From assembly GCA_948664205.1 (NCBI GenBank), contig CAPNDH010000008.1, forward strand, positions 1 to 35,027: 35,027 nucleotides of DNA. The letters are read 5' to 3'. The notes under the pieces are model-generated. The model saw only the letters and a program-made list of their open reading frames with translations, did no database searches and was not told the DNA's origin. Below, piece by piece: positions 24,981 through 33,187 of the stretch. Source of the stretch: an uncultured Clostridia bacterium (GTDB lineage Bacteria; Bacillota; Clostridia; TANB77; CAG-508). The translations under genes and the position numbers were made by a program. Numbering within the stretch: the first letter of the stretch is position 1; each line of letters begins with the position of its first letter.

Positions 24981-25010
24981 GTGGACAGAATTAAAATCTG
25001 TTCACTTTTT
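24981..25010 (+). terminator. Terminator of the bactofilin-like gene
   Basis: GTGGACAGA / TCTGTTCAC stem with a 7-base loop and T-run. Confidence 0.85.
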
Positions 25011-25077
25011 ATATAATTGTAATTAATTAACTAAAATTCTCCTGATCTAGTAAAATAACTAAAATTACGATATTTCA

Positions 25078-25106
25078 TTGACTTTTAATTTACTTTATAA
25101 TATAAT
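25078..25106 (+). promoter_or_regulatory. Promoter of twin membrane gene 1
   Basis: TTGACT (25078-25083), 17 bases, TATAAT (25101-25106). The promoter and the 45-base leader are closely matched at 27277-27352. Confidence 0.85.
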
Positions 25107-25153
25107 GTTTATGTAACTTAAATATTGTATTTATTATGAAAGGAGACATGACT

Positions 25154-25615
25154 ATGTCAGATTCAGAAAAATTACGGAGAATATATGGAAATCTTTACTC
25201 AATTGGAGCATTTGTACTTTTTGCACTTGCAATTAATATAATATGGATAGCATTTATTTTTTTGCAGACACCTCAGTTTATATTTATATCCATATGTATT
25301 TCATTGTTTCTTTTTATATTTTCATATTTTTCTATGGAAAAATCTTATAAATATTTTATAGGAGTAAGTAAAGAAAAAATACATAAATCCGCTTCTGCAG
25401 AACTAAAAAAAGTAACTGGTATTTCTTTATTAACTGTAACATTTATACTTTTAACAGCAATTATTTGTTCTATTTGGTCTATGATTGTTTGGGGAGTATT
25501 AATTCCAGATCTTGGCTTTCTTGCGGTTCCTATTTTTATATTTTCATTAATTTTTCCTATTACTTATATGGAGGCTTGTAGCAATTTTATTATGGCAGGA
25601 GATTATGTTTCGTAA
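25154..25615 (+). CDS. Four-helix membrane protein, twin 1
   Basis: A 153-residue protein, starting MSDSEKLRRIYGN 8 bases after AAAGGAG. It is made of two similar halves: each begins with a basic S.(E/K)L(R/K)(R/K)..G block, then a pair of membrane helices (halves at about 5-75 and 85-150). Its closest relative is the gene at 27353, of the same length, with a matched promoter and leader. The function is unknown. Codon 8 is CGG (25175-25177). The matching position in the second halves is Lys or Arg, which supports reading this CGG as Arg. Confidence 0.7.
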   Translation: MSDSEKLRRIYGNLYSIGAFVLFALAINIIWIAFIFLQTPQFIFISICISLFLFIFSYFSMEKSYKYFIGVSKEKIHKSASAELKKVTGISLLTVTFILLTAIICSIWSMIVWGVLIPDLGFLAVPIFIFSLIFPITYMEACSNFIMAGDYVS

Positions 25616-25640
25616 AAAGTATTAACAAAATAATTCTAAT

Positions 25641-25678
25641 AAAAAATAACATAGGAAAATTTTCTATGTTATTTTTTG
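25641..25678. terminator. Bidirectional terminator after rpe
   Basis: AAATAACATAGGAAAA / TTTTCTATGTTATTTTTT hairpin between convergent genes. Confidence 0.85.
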
Positions 25679-26332
25679 TTTTAAAATTTTTATTGCTTTC
25701 CCATAATCTTCTGAATTTATTATATAAACTCCTGCAACTAGAATATTTGCTCCTGCTTCAATTAGTTGTTTTGCATTTTTATCGTTTATTCCACCATCTA
25801 CTTGTATATCTACTTCATATCCATTTTCATATATAAATTTATTTAATTCAGCTATTTTATTTATTGTTTCTGGCAATAATTCTTGACCACCTTTTCCTGG
25901 CTCTACTGTCATTATTAATACCTTATGAATATATGGCAGGTATTCATATACTTTTTCTATATCAGTTTTTGGGTTAATTGCTAAGCCTACTTTGCAATTA
26001 TTTTGCTTTATGTATGATATTTGTTTTAATACTTCCATTTCATTTTTGCATGCTTCTATATGAAATGTTATACAATTTACACCAATATCTAAATAGTCTT
26101 TTACATATTCCTCTACATTATTTACCATTAAGTGAACATCTAAAGGCACGTTACTCACATTTTTTATACCTTCTGTGTATTTTCTCATTTTCTCAGACGT
26201 ATTATTTTCTACAAATTTCCCATCCATTACATCTATATGGAAATAGTCTGTTTTGGCTACTTCTAAGTCATATACTGTTTTTATTATTTCCTCTTCTTTA
26301 GCATTTAGAAGTGATGTGCTTACTTCTACCAT
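25664..26332 (-). CDS. rpe: Ribulose-phosphate 3-epimerase
   Basis: A 222-residue TIM-barrel epimerase of the pentose phosphate pathway that interconverts ribulose-5-P and xylulose-5-P. Visible motifs are FHIDVMDGKFV, LDVHLMV, the VEPGKGGQ loop and IQVDGGIN. The start region VEVSTSLLNA differs slightly from the usual IAPSILSAD. The ATG overlaps the last codons of rsgA by 7 bases, and the ribosome site AAGGAGG is inside rsgA, so the two are coupled, as in the Bacillus rsgA-rpe order. Confidence 0.94.
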   Translation of the reverse strand: MVEVSTSLLNAKEEEIIKTVYDLEVAKTDYFHIDVMDGKFVENNTSEKMRKYTEGIKNVSNVPLDVHLMVNNVEEYVKDYLDIGVNCITFHIEACKNEMEVLKQISYIKQNNCKVGLAINPKTDIEKVYEYLPYIHKVLIMTVEPGKGGQELLPETINKIAELNKFIYENGYEVDIQVDGGINDKNAKQLIEAGANILVAGVYIINSEDYGKAIKILKQKIT

Positions 26333-27199
26333 TTATGTGCCTCCTTATCTTTTAATTCATTATATATTTTGCAAAATCTCTCATATCTTTCTTGTGATAT
26401 TTTCCCTTGTTCTAATGCCTTTTTTATACCACATTGTTCTTCTTTTAAATGCGAACAACCTACAAATTCGCATTCTTCTATGTACTTTTTAAAGTCTATA
26501 AAATATTTATCTAGGTCGCTACTTTCTATTTCTGTTATTTCAAAACTTGAAAAACCTGGGGTATCTGCAATATATGTATTTTTATCTAACTCATATAATT
26601 TAATATCTGTTGTAGTGTTTTTTCCCTTTTTATTTTTTGTACTTATTTCTCCTTCTTTTGTTACTTCTTTATCAAATATTGCATTAATTATTGTGGATTT
26701 TCCGAACTCCAGAATTACCTGAAAATGCACTTATTTTCCCTTTTAGTTCTTTTTTTATTTCGTCTATTCCGTTTTTTTCTATAGCATTTGTTAGTATTAC
26801 TTTATATCCTACTTTTTTATATACTTCTTCTATATCAATATATATGTTAGATAAATCTATTTTATTTAAAATTATAATCGGCTTTATATTTAGGCTTTCT
26901 GCATAACAAATTTGCTTATCTAACATTAGTAAATCTGGCTTTGGATGTTTGGTTGATACTACAAATAATATTTGAGATATATTTGCTATTTTAGGTCTTT
27001 TTATATATGTTTGTCTTTCTAATACTTTATTAATAACTGCATTTTTTCCTTGTGTAACTTCTATTTCTACTTTATCGCCAACAACTGGTTTTAGTTCATC
27101 TTCTTTTTTAAACTTTCCCCTTGCTACTGCTTCATATATTTCGTTACCACATTGTATTTTATATAAGTTTGATATATTTCCTACTATTAACCCTTGCAT
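26326..27199 (-). CDS. rsgA: Ribosome small-subunit GTPase RsgA, interrupted by a +1 frameshift at CGG (26702-26704)
   Basis: A circularly permuted GTPase that assists late 30S assembly. The first frame (27199 to 26684) has the OB domain (MQGLIVGNISNLYKIQCGNE, VVGDKVEI) and G4 LNKIDL, and ends SGNSGVR. Skipping one C (26704) gives SGNSGVGKSTIINAIF (G1, P-loop), then DTPGFSSFEI (G3) and the zinc site CEFVGCSHLKEEQC. The joined protein has 290 residues, the usual length. The break is exactly at the essential P-loop Gly, so without recoding the protein would have no P-loop. The gene is part of the rlmN-stp-prkC-rsgA-rpe order, broken by an inserted plus-strand gene. Confidence 0.92.
26702..26704 (-). 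other. CGG +1 frameshift site at the RsgA P-loop
   Basis: Zero frame GGA GTT CGG AAA ATC. Without the C it reads GGA GTT GGA AAA TCC ACA (G-V-G-K-S-T). The quadruplet is CGGA. Confidence 0.9.
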
Positions 27200-27276
27200 A
27201 TTTCTCCTTCTATTTTTATATTACTTTACAATAGTTAATATATACCATTTTGAACAAAAAAACAAGATATATTTTA

Positions 27277-27305
27277 TTGACTTTTTATTTAACTTACTAT
27301 ATAAT
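27277..27305 (+). promoter_or_regulatory. Promoter of twin membrane gene 2
   Basis: TTGACT (27277-27282), 17 bases, TATAAT (27300-27305). Confidence 0.85.
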
Positions 27306-27352
27306 ATTTATGTAACTTTAAAATGATGTTTATTAAGAAAGGAGACATGATT

Positions 27353-27814
27353 ATGTCTGATTCTGAAAAATTACGGAGAAAACAAGGAAATATTTGGTTA
27401 ACTGTTGCATTTATACCTTTCATAATTGCAATTTGTGCTATTTGGCTTATGTTTACAACTTATTATGGATTTATCTTAATGCTTTTTGGAACAGTTCCGT
27501 TATTATTTTTTACTCTTTCAATTGTAGTAAGTACAAAATCTTATGAAACTTATATAGGTGTTTCTGAGGAATTAATTATAAACTCTGACTCAGCAAAATT
27601 GAGAAAGATTAATGGAATATGCGAATTAGTTGGTGCTTATGTACTTTTAGCATTAGCAATTAGTTCTATTTGGGTAATTTTTGTATTTGCTAAAGATACA
27701 CTATTTTTAGTTGTTTTTGTTGTACTTTTTTGCGTATTTCTTGGAGGTTTCTTTGGTAATGTTATAGTAGCTGTAAATGATTTTATGGCTATTGAAAAAT
27801 TAGTTGAAAAATAA
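27353..27814 (+). CDS. Four-helix membrane protein, twin 2
   Basis: A 153-residue paralog of the protein at 25154, with the same start (MSDSEKLRR), two similar halves (second half begins SAKLRKINGICELVGAYVLL) and four membrane helices. CGG at codon 8 (27374-27376) is kept in both twins. The gene sits on the plus strand between rsgA and prkC, splitting a gene order that is conserved in other Firmicutes, which suggests insertion here. A family D repeat follows at 27837-27910. The function is unknown. Confidence 0.7.
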   Translation: MSDSEKLRRKQGNIWLTVAFIPFIIAICAIWLMFTTYYGFILMLFGTVPLLFFTLSIVVSTKSYETYIGVSEELIINSDSAKLRKINGICELVGAYVLLALAISSIWVIFVFAKDTLFLVVFVVLFCVFLGGFFGNVIVAVNDFMAIEKLVEK

Positions 27815-27836
27815 TTATAATAAAGTTGGCTTCAAG

Positions 27837-27910
27837 GCGGGCGATTAAGCTAACGCATAACTTATCTGTAATTCGCTTTGCTCGAACAGCTAAGAAATAA
27901 TCGCCCCTAC
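27837..27910. repeat. Family D palindromic repeat
   Basis: GGGCGATTA ... TAATCGCCCCTAC ends around an imperfect hairpin with TAATTCGC. A minimal version of the same ends lies at 30758-30780. Confidence 0.75.
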
Positions 27911-27946
27911 AATTTAAAATTAATTTTGATTAGAATATAAAAACTA

Positions 27947-27978
27947 AAGAGTGAAAAGGTAATTACTTTTCACTCTTG
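27947..27978. terminator. Terminator downstream of prkC
   Basis: AAGAGTGAAAAG / CTTTTCACTCTT hairpin with T-runs, just after the prkC stop. Confidence 0.85.
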
Positions 27979-27990
27979 TTTTTTATACTT

Positions 27991-29937
27991 TTATTCAAAT
28001 GCACATGTTGTGGTTGAATTCATGTTTATTTGTTTTGTTCCTTTTAGTACATCATCTATATAAACTTTTACTTCAACAGTTCCTTTACCGCTGAATTTTG
28101 CACTTATATTTGTTGTTGTTTTTGGTTTGTTTTCATTGTATATTGTGTCATTTCCTGCAACTATTCTAATTTGTGCATTTTCTATTATTTCTTTTCCATC
28201 TTCATCTGTTTTTGGTGTGTAGTTTAAAAGTGATTTTACATTTACTGTTACTGTTCCTTGTTTCATTTCTGCTATTTTATTTACTGTTATTGTAACTACT
28301 GTGTCTACATCAACTGTTTTTCCTACATCTATACTTTGTTTTAATACTTTTCCAGCGTCTTTGCTTGTGTCTTCTTCATATACTACTTCTACTTTTAGTT
28401 TTGAGTCTGTTAATTCTTTTTTAGCTTGCTCTTCTGTTTTTCCTATTACATATGGTACTGAAACCTGTTCTTTTGCTTTACTTACTGTAAGTGTTATTTT
28501 TATTCCTGCTTGTACTTGCTCTCCTTTTTGGATACTTTGTTTTAGCACTATTCCTTCTTCAACTTTTGTGCTTTCTTCTTCTACTATTTCTATTTCTAAG
28601 TTGGCATCTAGTTCTTCTATCATTCTTCTTGCGTCTTCTATTTTTTCGCCTTCTACTTTTATCATTTCTACTATTTTTGTACCTTTACTTATTACAATTT
28701 GGAATTTTGAATTTTCTTTTATTGTATAGTTTTTTCTATATTTTGGCTCTTGTGAAATAACTTTTCCTTCTTCTATTTCACTATCATATTCTTCCCCTAT
28801 TATTTCATAAGTAAATTTAGTATTTTTAAATAAATCTTTTATTTCTTGTTCTGTTTTCCCTACTAGTTCAGGAATTGGTACATCTCTTACAGTGCCTATA
28901 TCCATTAATCCTTTTGTTATAAATATTGTTAATACAAATAATACTATACATGATAATATTATTACTGGTATTTTAGCTTTTGGATGTTCTTCAAAATATC
29001 TTGCTATTTTATTTTTTTTCTTTTTATTTTTTGTATTTGTTTCTTTTTCTTCTGGCACCTCAATTACTCTTGTACGCATTGTATCGTCTACTTCTTCTAC
29101 AAATTTTCCTTCTGGATTTTTAAGTGCCATTCCTAAGTCTTTTATCATTTCTGTTGCTGTTTGATAACGTAAGCTTGGCTCTTTTTCCATTGCTTTCATT
29201 ATAATTTGGTTAACTGCAAATGGTATTGATGGATTTAATTTTACTGGCTCTACTGGTTTTTCTTGCATATGTTTTAATGCTACTGATACCGGTGTATCTG
29301 CATCAAATGGTACTCTACCTGTAAGCATTTCATACATTACTACACCTAAAGAGTATAAGTCAGATTTAGCATCTGTAAAACCACCTTTTGCATGTTCTGG
29401 TGAGAAGTAATGTACAGAACCTATTGTTGTACCAAATGCTGTTATTGTAGAGTTTGATACAGCTTTTGCTATACCAAAGTCTGTAACTTTTGCAACTCCT
29501 TCTTCTGTTATTATTATATTGTGTGGTTTTATATCTCTATGTACAATATTGTTTCTATGAGCTGCCTCTAATGCTGAAGCTATTTGTATTGCAATATTTA
29601 CGCTCCACTTCCAAGGAAGGCTTCCATCTTGATTTATTATTTGTTTTAAAGTTTTTCCTTGAATTAATTCCATAACTATATAATAAACATTATCTTCATG
29701 GCCTACATCATATACTGAAACTATATTTGCATGTGTAAGTCCTGCTGCTGATTGTGCTTCTGCGTTGAATCTTCTAATAAACTCTGCATCTGTTGTATAT
29801 TCATCTTTTAATACTTTAACAGCTACATAGCGGTTTAATACATGGCATTTGGCTTTATATACTGTTGCCATACCCCCATTTCCTATTTTTTCTATAATTT
29901 CATATCTGTTTCCTATAAATTTACCTACTAAATCCAT
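27991..29937 (-). CDS. prkC: Membrane Ser/Thr kinase with PASTA domains (PrkC)
   Basis: A 648-residue receptor kinase that senses muropeptides and controls cell-wall growth, and germination in spore formers. The kinase domain (about 10-270) has the G-loop GNGGMATVYKA, the catalytic Lys in VAVKVLKDEY, HRDIKPHN and DFGIA. A basic juxtamembrane segment and one membrane helix (about 317-340) are followed by three PASTA repeats (about 350-415, 418-485 and 488-555; e.g. VPYVIGKTEEQAKKEL) and a last beta domain. It lies 37 bases downstream of its partner phosphatase. No in-frame CGG was seen. Confidence 0.96.
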   Translation of the reverse strand: MDLVGKFIGNRYEIIEKIGNGGMATVYKAKCHVLNRYVAVKVLKDEYTTDAEFIRRFNAEAQSAAGLTHANIVSVYDVGHEDNVYYIVMELIQGKTLKQIINQDGSLPWKWSVNIAIQIASALEAAHRNNIVHRDIKPHNIIITEEGVAKVTDFGIAKAVSNSTITAFGTTIGSVHYFSPEHAKGGFTDAKSDLYSLGVVMYEMLTGRVPFDADTPVSVALKHMQEKPVEPVKLNPSIPFAVNQIIMKAMEKEPSLRYQTATEMIKDLGMALKNPEGKFVEEVDDTMRTRVIEVPEEKETNTKNKKKKNKIARYFEEHPKAKIPVIILSCIVLFVLTIFITKGLMDIGTVRDVPIPELVGKTEQEIKDLFKNTKFTYEIIGEEYDSEIEEGKVISQEPKYRKNYTIKENSKFQIVISKGTKIVEMIKVEGEKIEDARRMIEELDANLEIEIVEEESTKVEEGIVLKQSIQKGEQVQAGIKITLTVSKAKEQVSVPYVIGKTEEQAKKELTDSKLKVEVVYEEDTSKDAGKVLKQSIDVGKTVDVDTVVTITVNKIAEMKQGTVTVNVKSLLNYTPKTDEDGKEIIENAQIRIVAGNDTIYNENKPKTTTNISAKFSGKGTVEVKVYIDDVLKGTKQINMNSTTTCAFE

Positions 29938-29974
29938 TTTTTTCTCTCCTTTGGTATTTTTTTGGAATTTAACT

Positions 29975-30700
29975 TTACTTAATTATAATTGCTGTGATAT
30001 TGTCATATCCACCATTTTCATTTGCTTTTTCGATTAGCTTTTGTGTTGCTAGTTTATAATCTTGCTTTATTATATTATATATTTCTTCTTCTTTTATCAT
30101 GTTTGTTAAGCCATCTGAACACATAAGAATTATATCATCTTTTATAAAACCTTTTACAGTAACATCTGGCTCTACAAATACTGTACAACCTAAGGCTTTT
30201 GTTAGCATGTTTTTCTTTGGATGATTAACCGCTTCTTCTTTTGTTATAGTTCCATCTTTTACTAATTTTTCTACATAGCTATGGTCGTTAGTTAGCTTTC
30301 TTATTATATCATTTCTAATTCTATATATTCTACTATCTCCCACATGTCCTATATATACCTTATTATTATATATTAAACATACTTCTAAAGTAGTACCCAT
30401 TCCTTCTAATTCTTCATCTTCTTTAGATTTTTCATATACTACCATATTGGCATATTCCATACTATTCTTTATTAAATTTTGTATTTCTTCTTTTTCTTTT
30501 ATGATGTTATTAAAATTACTTTCTATATAGTTTTTTGCAGATATTGTTGCAAGTTTGCTCGCAACTTCTCCACCTTTATAGCCACCCATTCCGTCTGCTA
30601 ATATGTATAGTTTTAAGTCTTCATTTTCGGGTGCTATATAGTAGTAATCTTGGTTCATATCTCTTGCTTTTCCTACATCAGTTTTTGCAAAAGCTTCCAT
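29975..30700 (-). CDS. stp: PP2C-type Ser/Thr phosphatase (PrpC/Stp)
   Basis: A 241-residue metal-dependent phosphatase that reverses PrkC signalling. Metal-binding and core motifs: KARDMNQDYYYI, ILADGMGGYKGGEVAS, YIGHVGDSRIYRI, LTNDHSYVEKLV, ILMCSDGLTNM and NGGYDNITAI. It is full length, with GGAGG before the ATG. It is cotranscribed with prkC. A composite palindromic repeat separates it from rlmN. Confidence 0.96.
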   Translation of the reverse strand: MEAFAKTDVGKARDMNQDYYYIAPENEDLKLYILADGMGGYKGGEVASKLATISAKNYIESNFNNIIKEKEEIQNLIKNSMEYANMVVYEKSKEDEELEGMGTTLEVCLIYNNKVYIGHVGDSRIYRIRNDIIRKLTNDHSYVEKLVKDGTITKEEAVNHPKKNMLTKALGCTVFVEPDVTVKGFIKDDIILMCSDGLTNMIKEEEIYNIIKQDYKLATQKLIEKANENGGYDNITAIIIK

Positions 30701-30714
30701 TTGTTCCTCCCGTA

Positions 30715-30810
30715 TGGAAGTTGGAGGTTGGATTTTTAAGTAATTTCTTCGAAGCTCGGGCGATTAATAATCGCCCCTACATTATTTCCAACTTCTAACT
30801 TCTAACTTCC
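30715..30810. repeat. Nested palindromic repeat between rlmN and stp
   Basis: Outer arms GGAAGTTGGAGGTTGGA (about 30715-30733) and TCCAACTTCTAACTTC (about 30787-30810) enclose an inner hairpin GGGCGATTA / TAATCGCCCCTAC (30758-30780). Confidence 0.75.
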
Positions 30811-30813
30811 TTT

Positions 30814-31833
30814 CTATAAATTCTTTCTACGTAGCTGTCCACAGGCTGCATCTATGTCAGAGCCTAGTTCACGCCTTATTGTTGCTACTATTCCATGATC
30901 ATTTAAGTAGTCTCTAAATTTCATTATATTTTCATTTGAACTTTTTGAATACTGACCATTTTCTATTTTGTTTATTGGTATTAGGTTTACATGACATAGC
31001 ATTCCTTTAAGCAATTTTACTAGCTCTTTTGCATCTTCTAGGTTGTCGTTATTATCTTTTGCTAGCGCATATTCAAATGATATTCTTCTATTTGTTATTT
31101 TTATATAGTCTTTACATGCCTTAATTAATTCTTCTATGTTATACCTATTATTTACTGGCATCATACTACTTCTTTTTTCATTATTTGTTGCATGTAGTGA
31201 AATTGATAATGTGCATTGTATATTCTCTTTTGCTAAATCATATATACGTGGAACTAAACCACTTGTAGATACACTTATATGCCTAGCTCCTATGTTTAAA
31301 CCTTTGGGGTTATTTATTATTCTTATTGCTTTTATTACATTATCGTAATTGTCTAATGGTTCTCCAATTCCCATAAATACTATATTTGAGATTTTATCTT
31401 CTATGTCTTGTTCTACTGCTAGTATTTGCTCTACTATTTCGCCAGCAGTTAAACTTCTTACAAATTTTATTCCTGTTGATGCACAAAATTTGCATCCCAT
31501 TTTACAACCAATTTGGCATGAAACACATATTGTTTTTCCATGGTGGTATTGCATTAACACTGTTTCTATCGCATTTCCATCTAATACATCAAATAAGTAC
31601 TTTTTTGTTCCATCTGATGATTCTTGTTTTTTTAATATATTATAATTACACATAGTGTAATTTTCTTTTAATTTTTCTCTTAAACTTAAAGATAAATTAG
31701 TCATTTCGTCAAATTCTTTTACTTTATCTACATATAACCATTTAAAAATTTGCTCTGCTCTAAATGGCTTTTCCCCTAGGCTTACAAGTTCTTCTTTAAG
31801 TTCATCTATATTATAATTTTTAATATTTTTCAA
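30814..31833 (-). CDS. rlmN: Dual-specificity rRNA/tRNA adenine C2-methyltransferase RlmN
   Basis: A 339-residue radical SAM enzyme that methylates A2503 of 23S rRNA and A37 of some tRNAs. The cluster motif is CKMGCKFC within CQIGCKMGCKFCASTG (about 105-120), with GIGEPLDNYDNV, ISVSTSGLVPRI, LSISLHATN and the catalytic Cys in IDAACGQLR near the end. The start is TTG at 31833 after AAGAAGG. It is the first gene of the stp-prkC-rsgA-rpe series, the same order as in Bacillus. Confidence 0.96.
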   Translation of the reverse strand: MKNIKNYNIDELKEELVSLGEKPFRAEQIFKWLYVDKVKEFDEMTNLSLSLREKLKENYTMCNYNILKKQESSDGTKKYLFDVLDGNAIETVLMQYHHGKTICVSCQIGCKMGCKFCASTGIKFVRSLTAGEIVEQILAVEQDIEDKISNIVFMGIGEPLDNYDNVIKAIRIINNPKGLNIGARHISVSTSGLVPRIYDLAKENIQCTLSISLHATNNEKRSSMMPVNNRYNIEELIKACKDYIKITNRRISFEYALAKDNNDNLEDAKELVKLLKGMLCHVNLIPINKIENGQYSKSSNENIMKFRDYLNDHGIVATIRRELGSDIDAACGQLRRKNL

Positions 31834-31979
31834 TTTATTACCTTCTTAAGCTATATTTCTTACTTTAAACCTTTATTTCCGTATAATTAGTTTATATCAT
31901 AAAGTATTTTTTTTTTCAATAGTTTGTATAAAAAAGAATATATCCAAAATTACTAAGTTTTGAATATATCCTTTTATAT

Positions 31980-32270
31980 TTACATTTCACTTTTTATTTT
32001 TTCAATTTCTTCTTTTGTTAATTTTGTTACTGTTATTATATCTTTTAATTTCATGTTCATTTTTAGTAGCTCTTTTGCAGTATTTATTTGAGTTTCTTTT
32101 ATTTCCTCTTCTTTTGCATAACTCACTTCACTTGCTCTATTCATTTCCCATTTTTATTCTAACCATTGCATTCTTTTTGTTTCTTCATCACCTGTTAAAT
32201 ATAATATTTGTAACCTTGCCTTTTTTAATATCTCCTTTTCTATTTTTATATCTTTTCGATTTAAAAAATC
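31980..32270 (-). pseudogene. Remnant of an Rpn/PD-(D/E)XK nuclease family transposase C-terminus
   Basis: On the minus strand a frame reads KEILKKARLQILYLTGDEE, MQWLE, then a TAA stop, then KWEMNRASEVSYAKEEE and KELLKMNMKLKDIITVTKLT, ending TKEEIEKIKSEM. This is the typical helical tail of Rpn-type recombination-promoting nucleases. The N-terminal nuclease domain is gone, its place taken by the end of pilin-like copy 3, and the tail has an internal stop. It is therefore a dead fragment. Confidence 0.65.
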
Positions 32271-33046
32271 TCAATATTCTTAAAATAATAACTGCACCAA
32301 CCCGAACCACCTGTTGCTGTACAAACTACTTTAAACATAATTTTCTTATATTTTTCAATATTAAAAGTTTCTATTACATTACTTGGACTAGTGGTATTTA
32401 AAATATTTTCCGTCTTAGTTTTTCCTTCACTATCTTCATAATATCCTATTATTCTCCAATATGTAGTACCTGATACTCTGTTACGCGTCCTACTTCCAAC
32501 TGTAAGTGTATTGTAATTCTCTAGTTTATCTATAAGATTTTCACCTTCTCCTCCACATTCTGCAAGTAATACAACTCTATATTGCTCAATACATATTTTA
32601 GGAAGTGTATTGTTATTTGATGTTACTAATTTATTTCCATCTATACTCGCTAATTGCAAACTACTATTTATTTCAAATTCATATGGATATTTTTCTAATT
32701 TTGTATATATTGAATTTGGGTTTTCACCTACTTCATATTTTGTGCTTGCTATTTGGCTTTTTTCTGTTACATATTCTATTTCACTATCATCTTTTAAACT
32801 TATTGATAACTCTTTTAATGTTGGCATCTTTTGCTCTTCTACATACTTATTCATTTGGCAGTTAGTTATTTTTAGGTTTATTATTTCTGTTGCTGTTTGT
32901 TTATTTGTGGCTTCTTTTGCTTGTTTACTTCTTACAAATATTCCATTATTACTTAAACTTAAATATATTGCTACACTCGCTAATATTATTAGTACTATTA
33001 TTGTTATTACTAGTGAAATTAAAGTTATTGCCTTTTGTTTTTTCAT
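32261..33046 (-). CDS. Pilin-like surface protein, copy 3
   Basis: A 261-residue paralog of the proteins at 3409-4164 and 8537-9533. Its N-terminus is MKKQKAITLISLVITIIVLI, and residues to about 139 match the others closely, ending LQLASIDG. The C-terminal 120 residues are unique (IEQYRVVLLAECGGEGENLI, VCTATGGSGWCSYYFKN with two Cys). Strong AGGAGG site. It is divergent from a small XRE regulator, and the gap holds three operator-like repeats. Its 3' end overlaps the Rpn remnant. Confidence 0.8.
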   Translation of the reverse strand: MKKQKAITLISLVITIIVLIILASVAIYLSLSNNGIFVRSKQAKEATNKQTATEIINLKITNCQMNKYVEEQKMPTLKELSISLKDDSEIEYVTEKSQIASTKYEVGENPNSIYTKLEKYPYEFEINSSLQLASIDGNKLVTSNNNTLPKICIEQYRVVLLAECGGEGENLIDKLENYNTLTVGSRTRNRVSGTTYWRIIGYYEDSEGKTKTENILNTTSPSNVIETFNIEKYKKIMFKVVCTATGGSGWCSYYFKNIEIF

Positions 33047-33060
33047 TTGTTTCCTCCTTT

Positions 33061-33170
33061 TATGACATTTTTATCATAAACAAATTATATATTCTATTAT
33101 TTTTAAAGTCAATATTTCTTATGATATTTTTGTCATTCTTTATTTTGTTTTTATATGACATAATTGTCTA
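33061..33170. promoter_or_regulatory. Three operator-like repeats between pilin copy 3 and the XRE gene
   Basis: TATGACATTTTTATCATA (33061-33078), TATGATATTTTTGTCATT (33120-33137) and TATGACATAATTGTCTA (33154-33170) share the form TATGAYA-N4/5-RTCATA. They lie between two divergent genes, one of them a DNA-binding regulator. A half site (TGTCATAA) also occurs near 33557, upstream of the CDF gene. Confidence 0.65.
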
Positions 33171-33187
33171 GTATGTAGGAGGTTATT

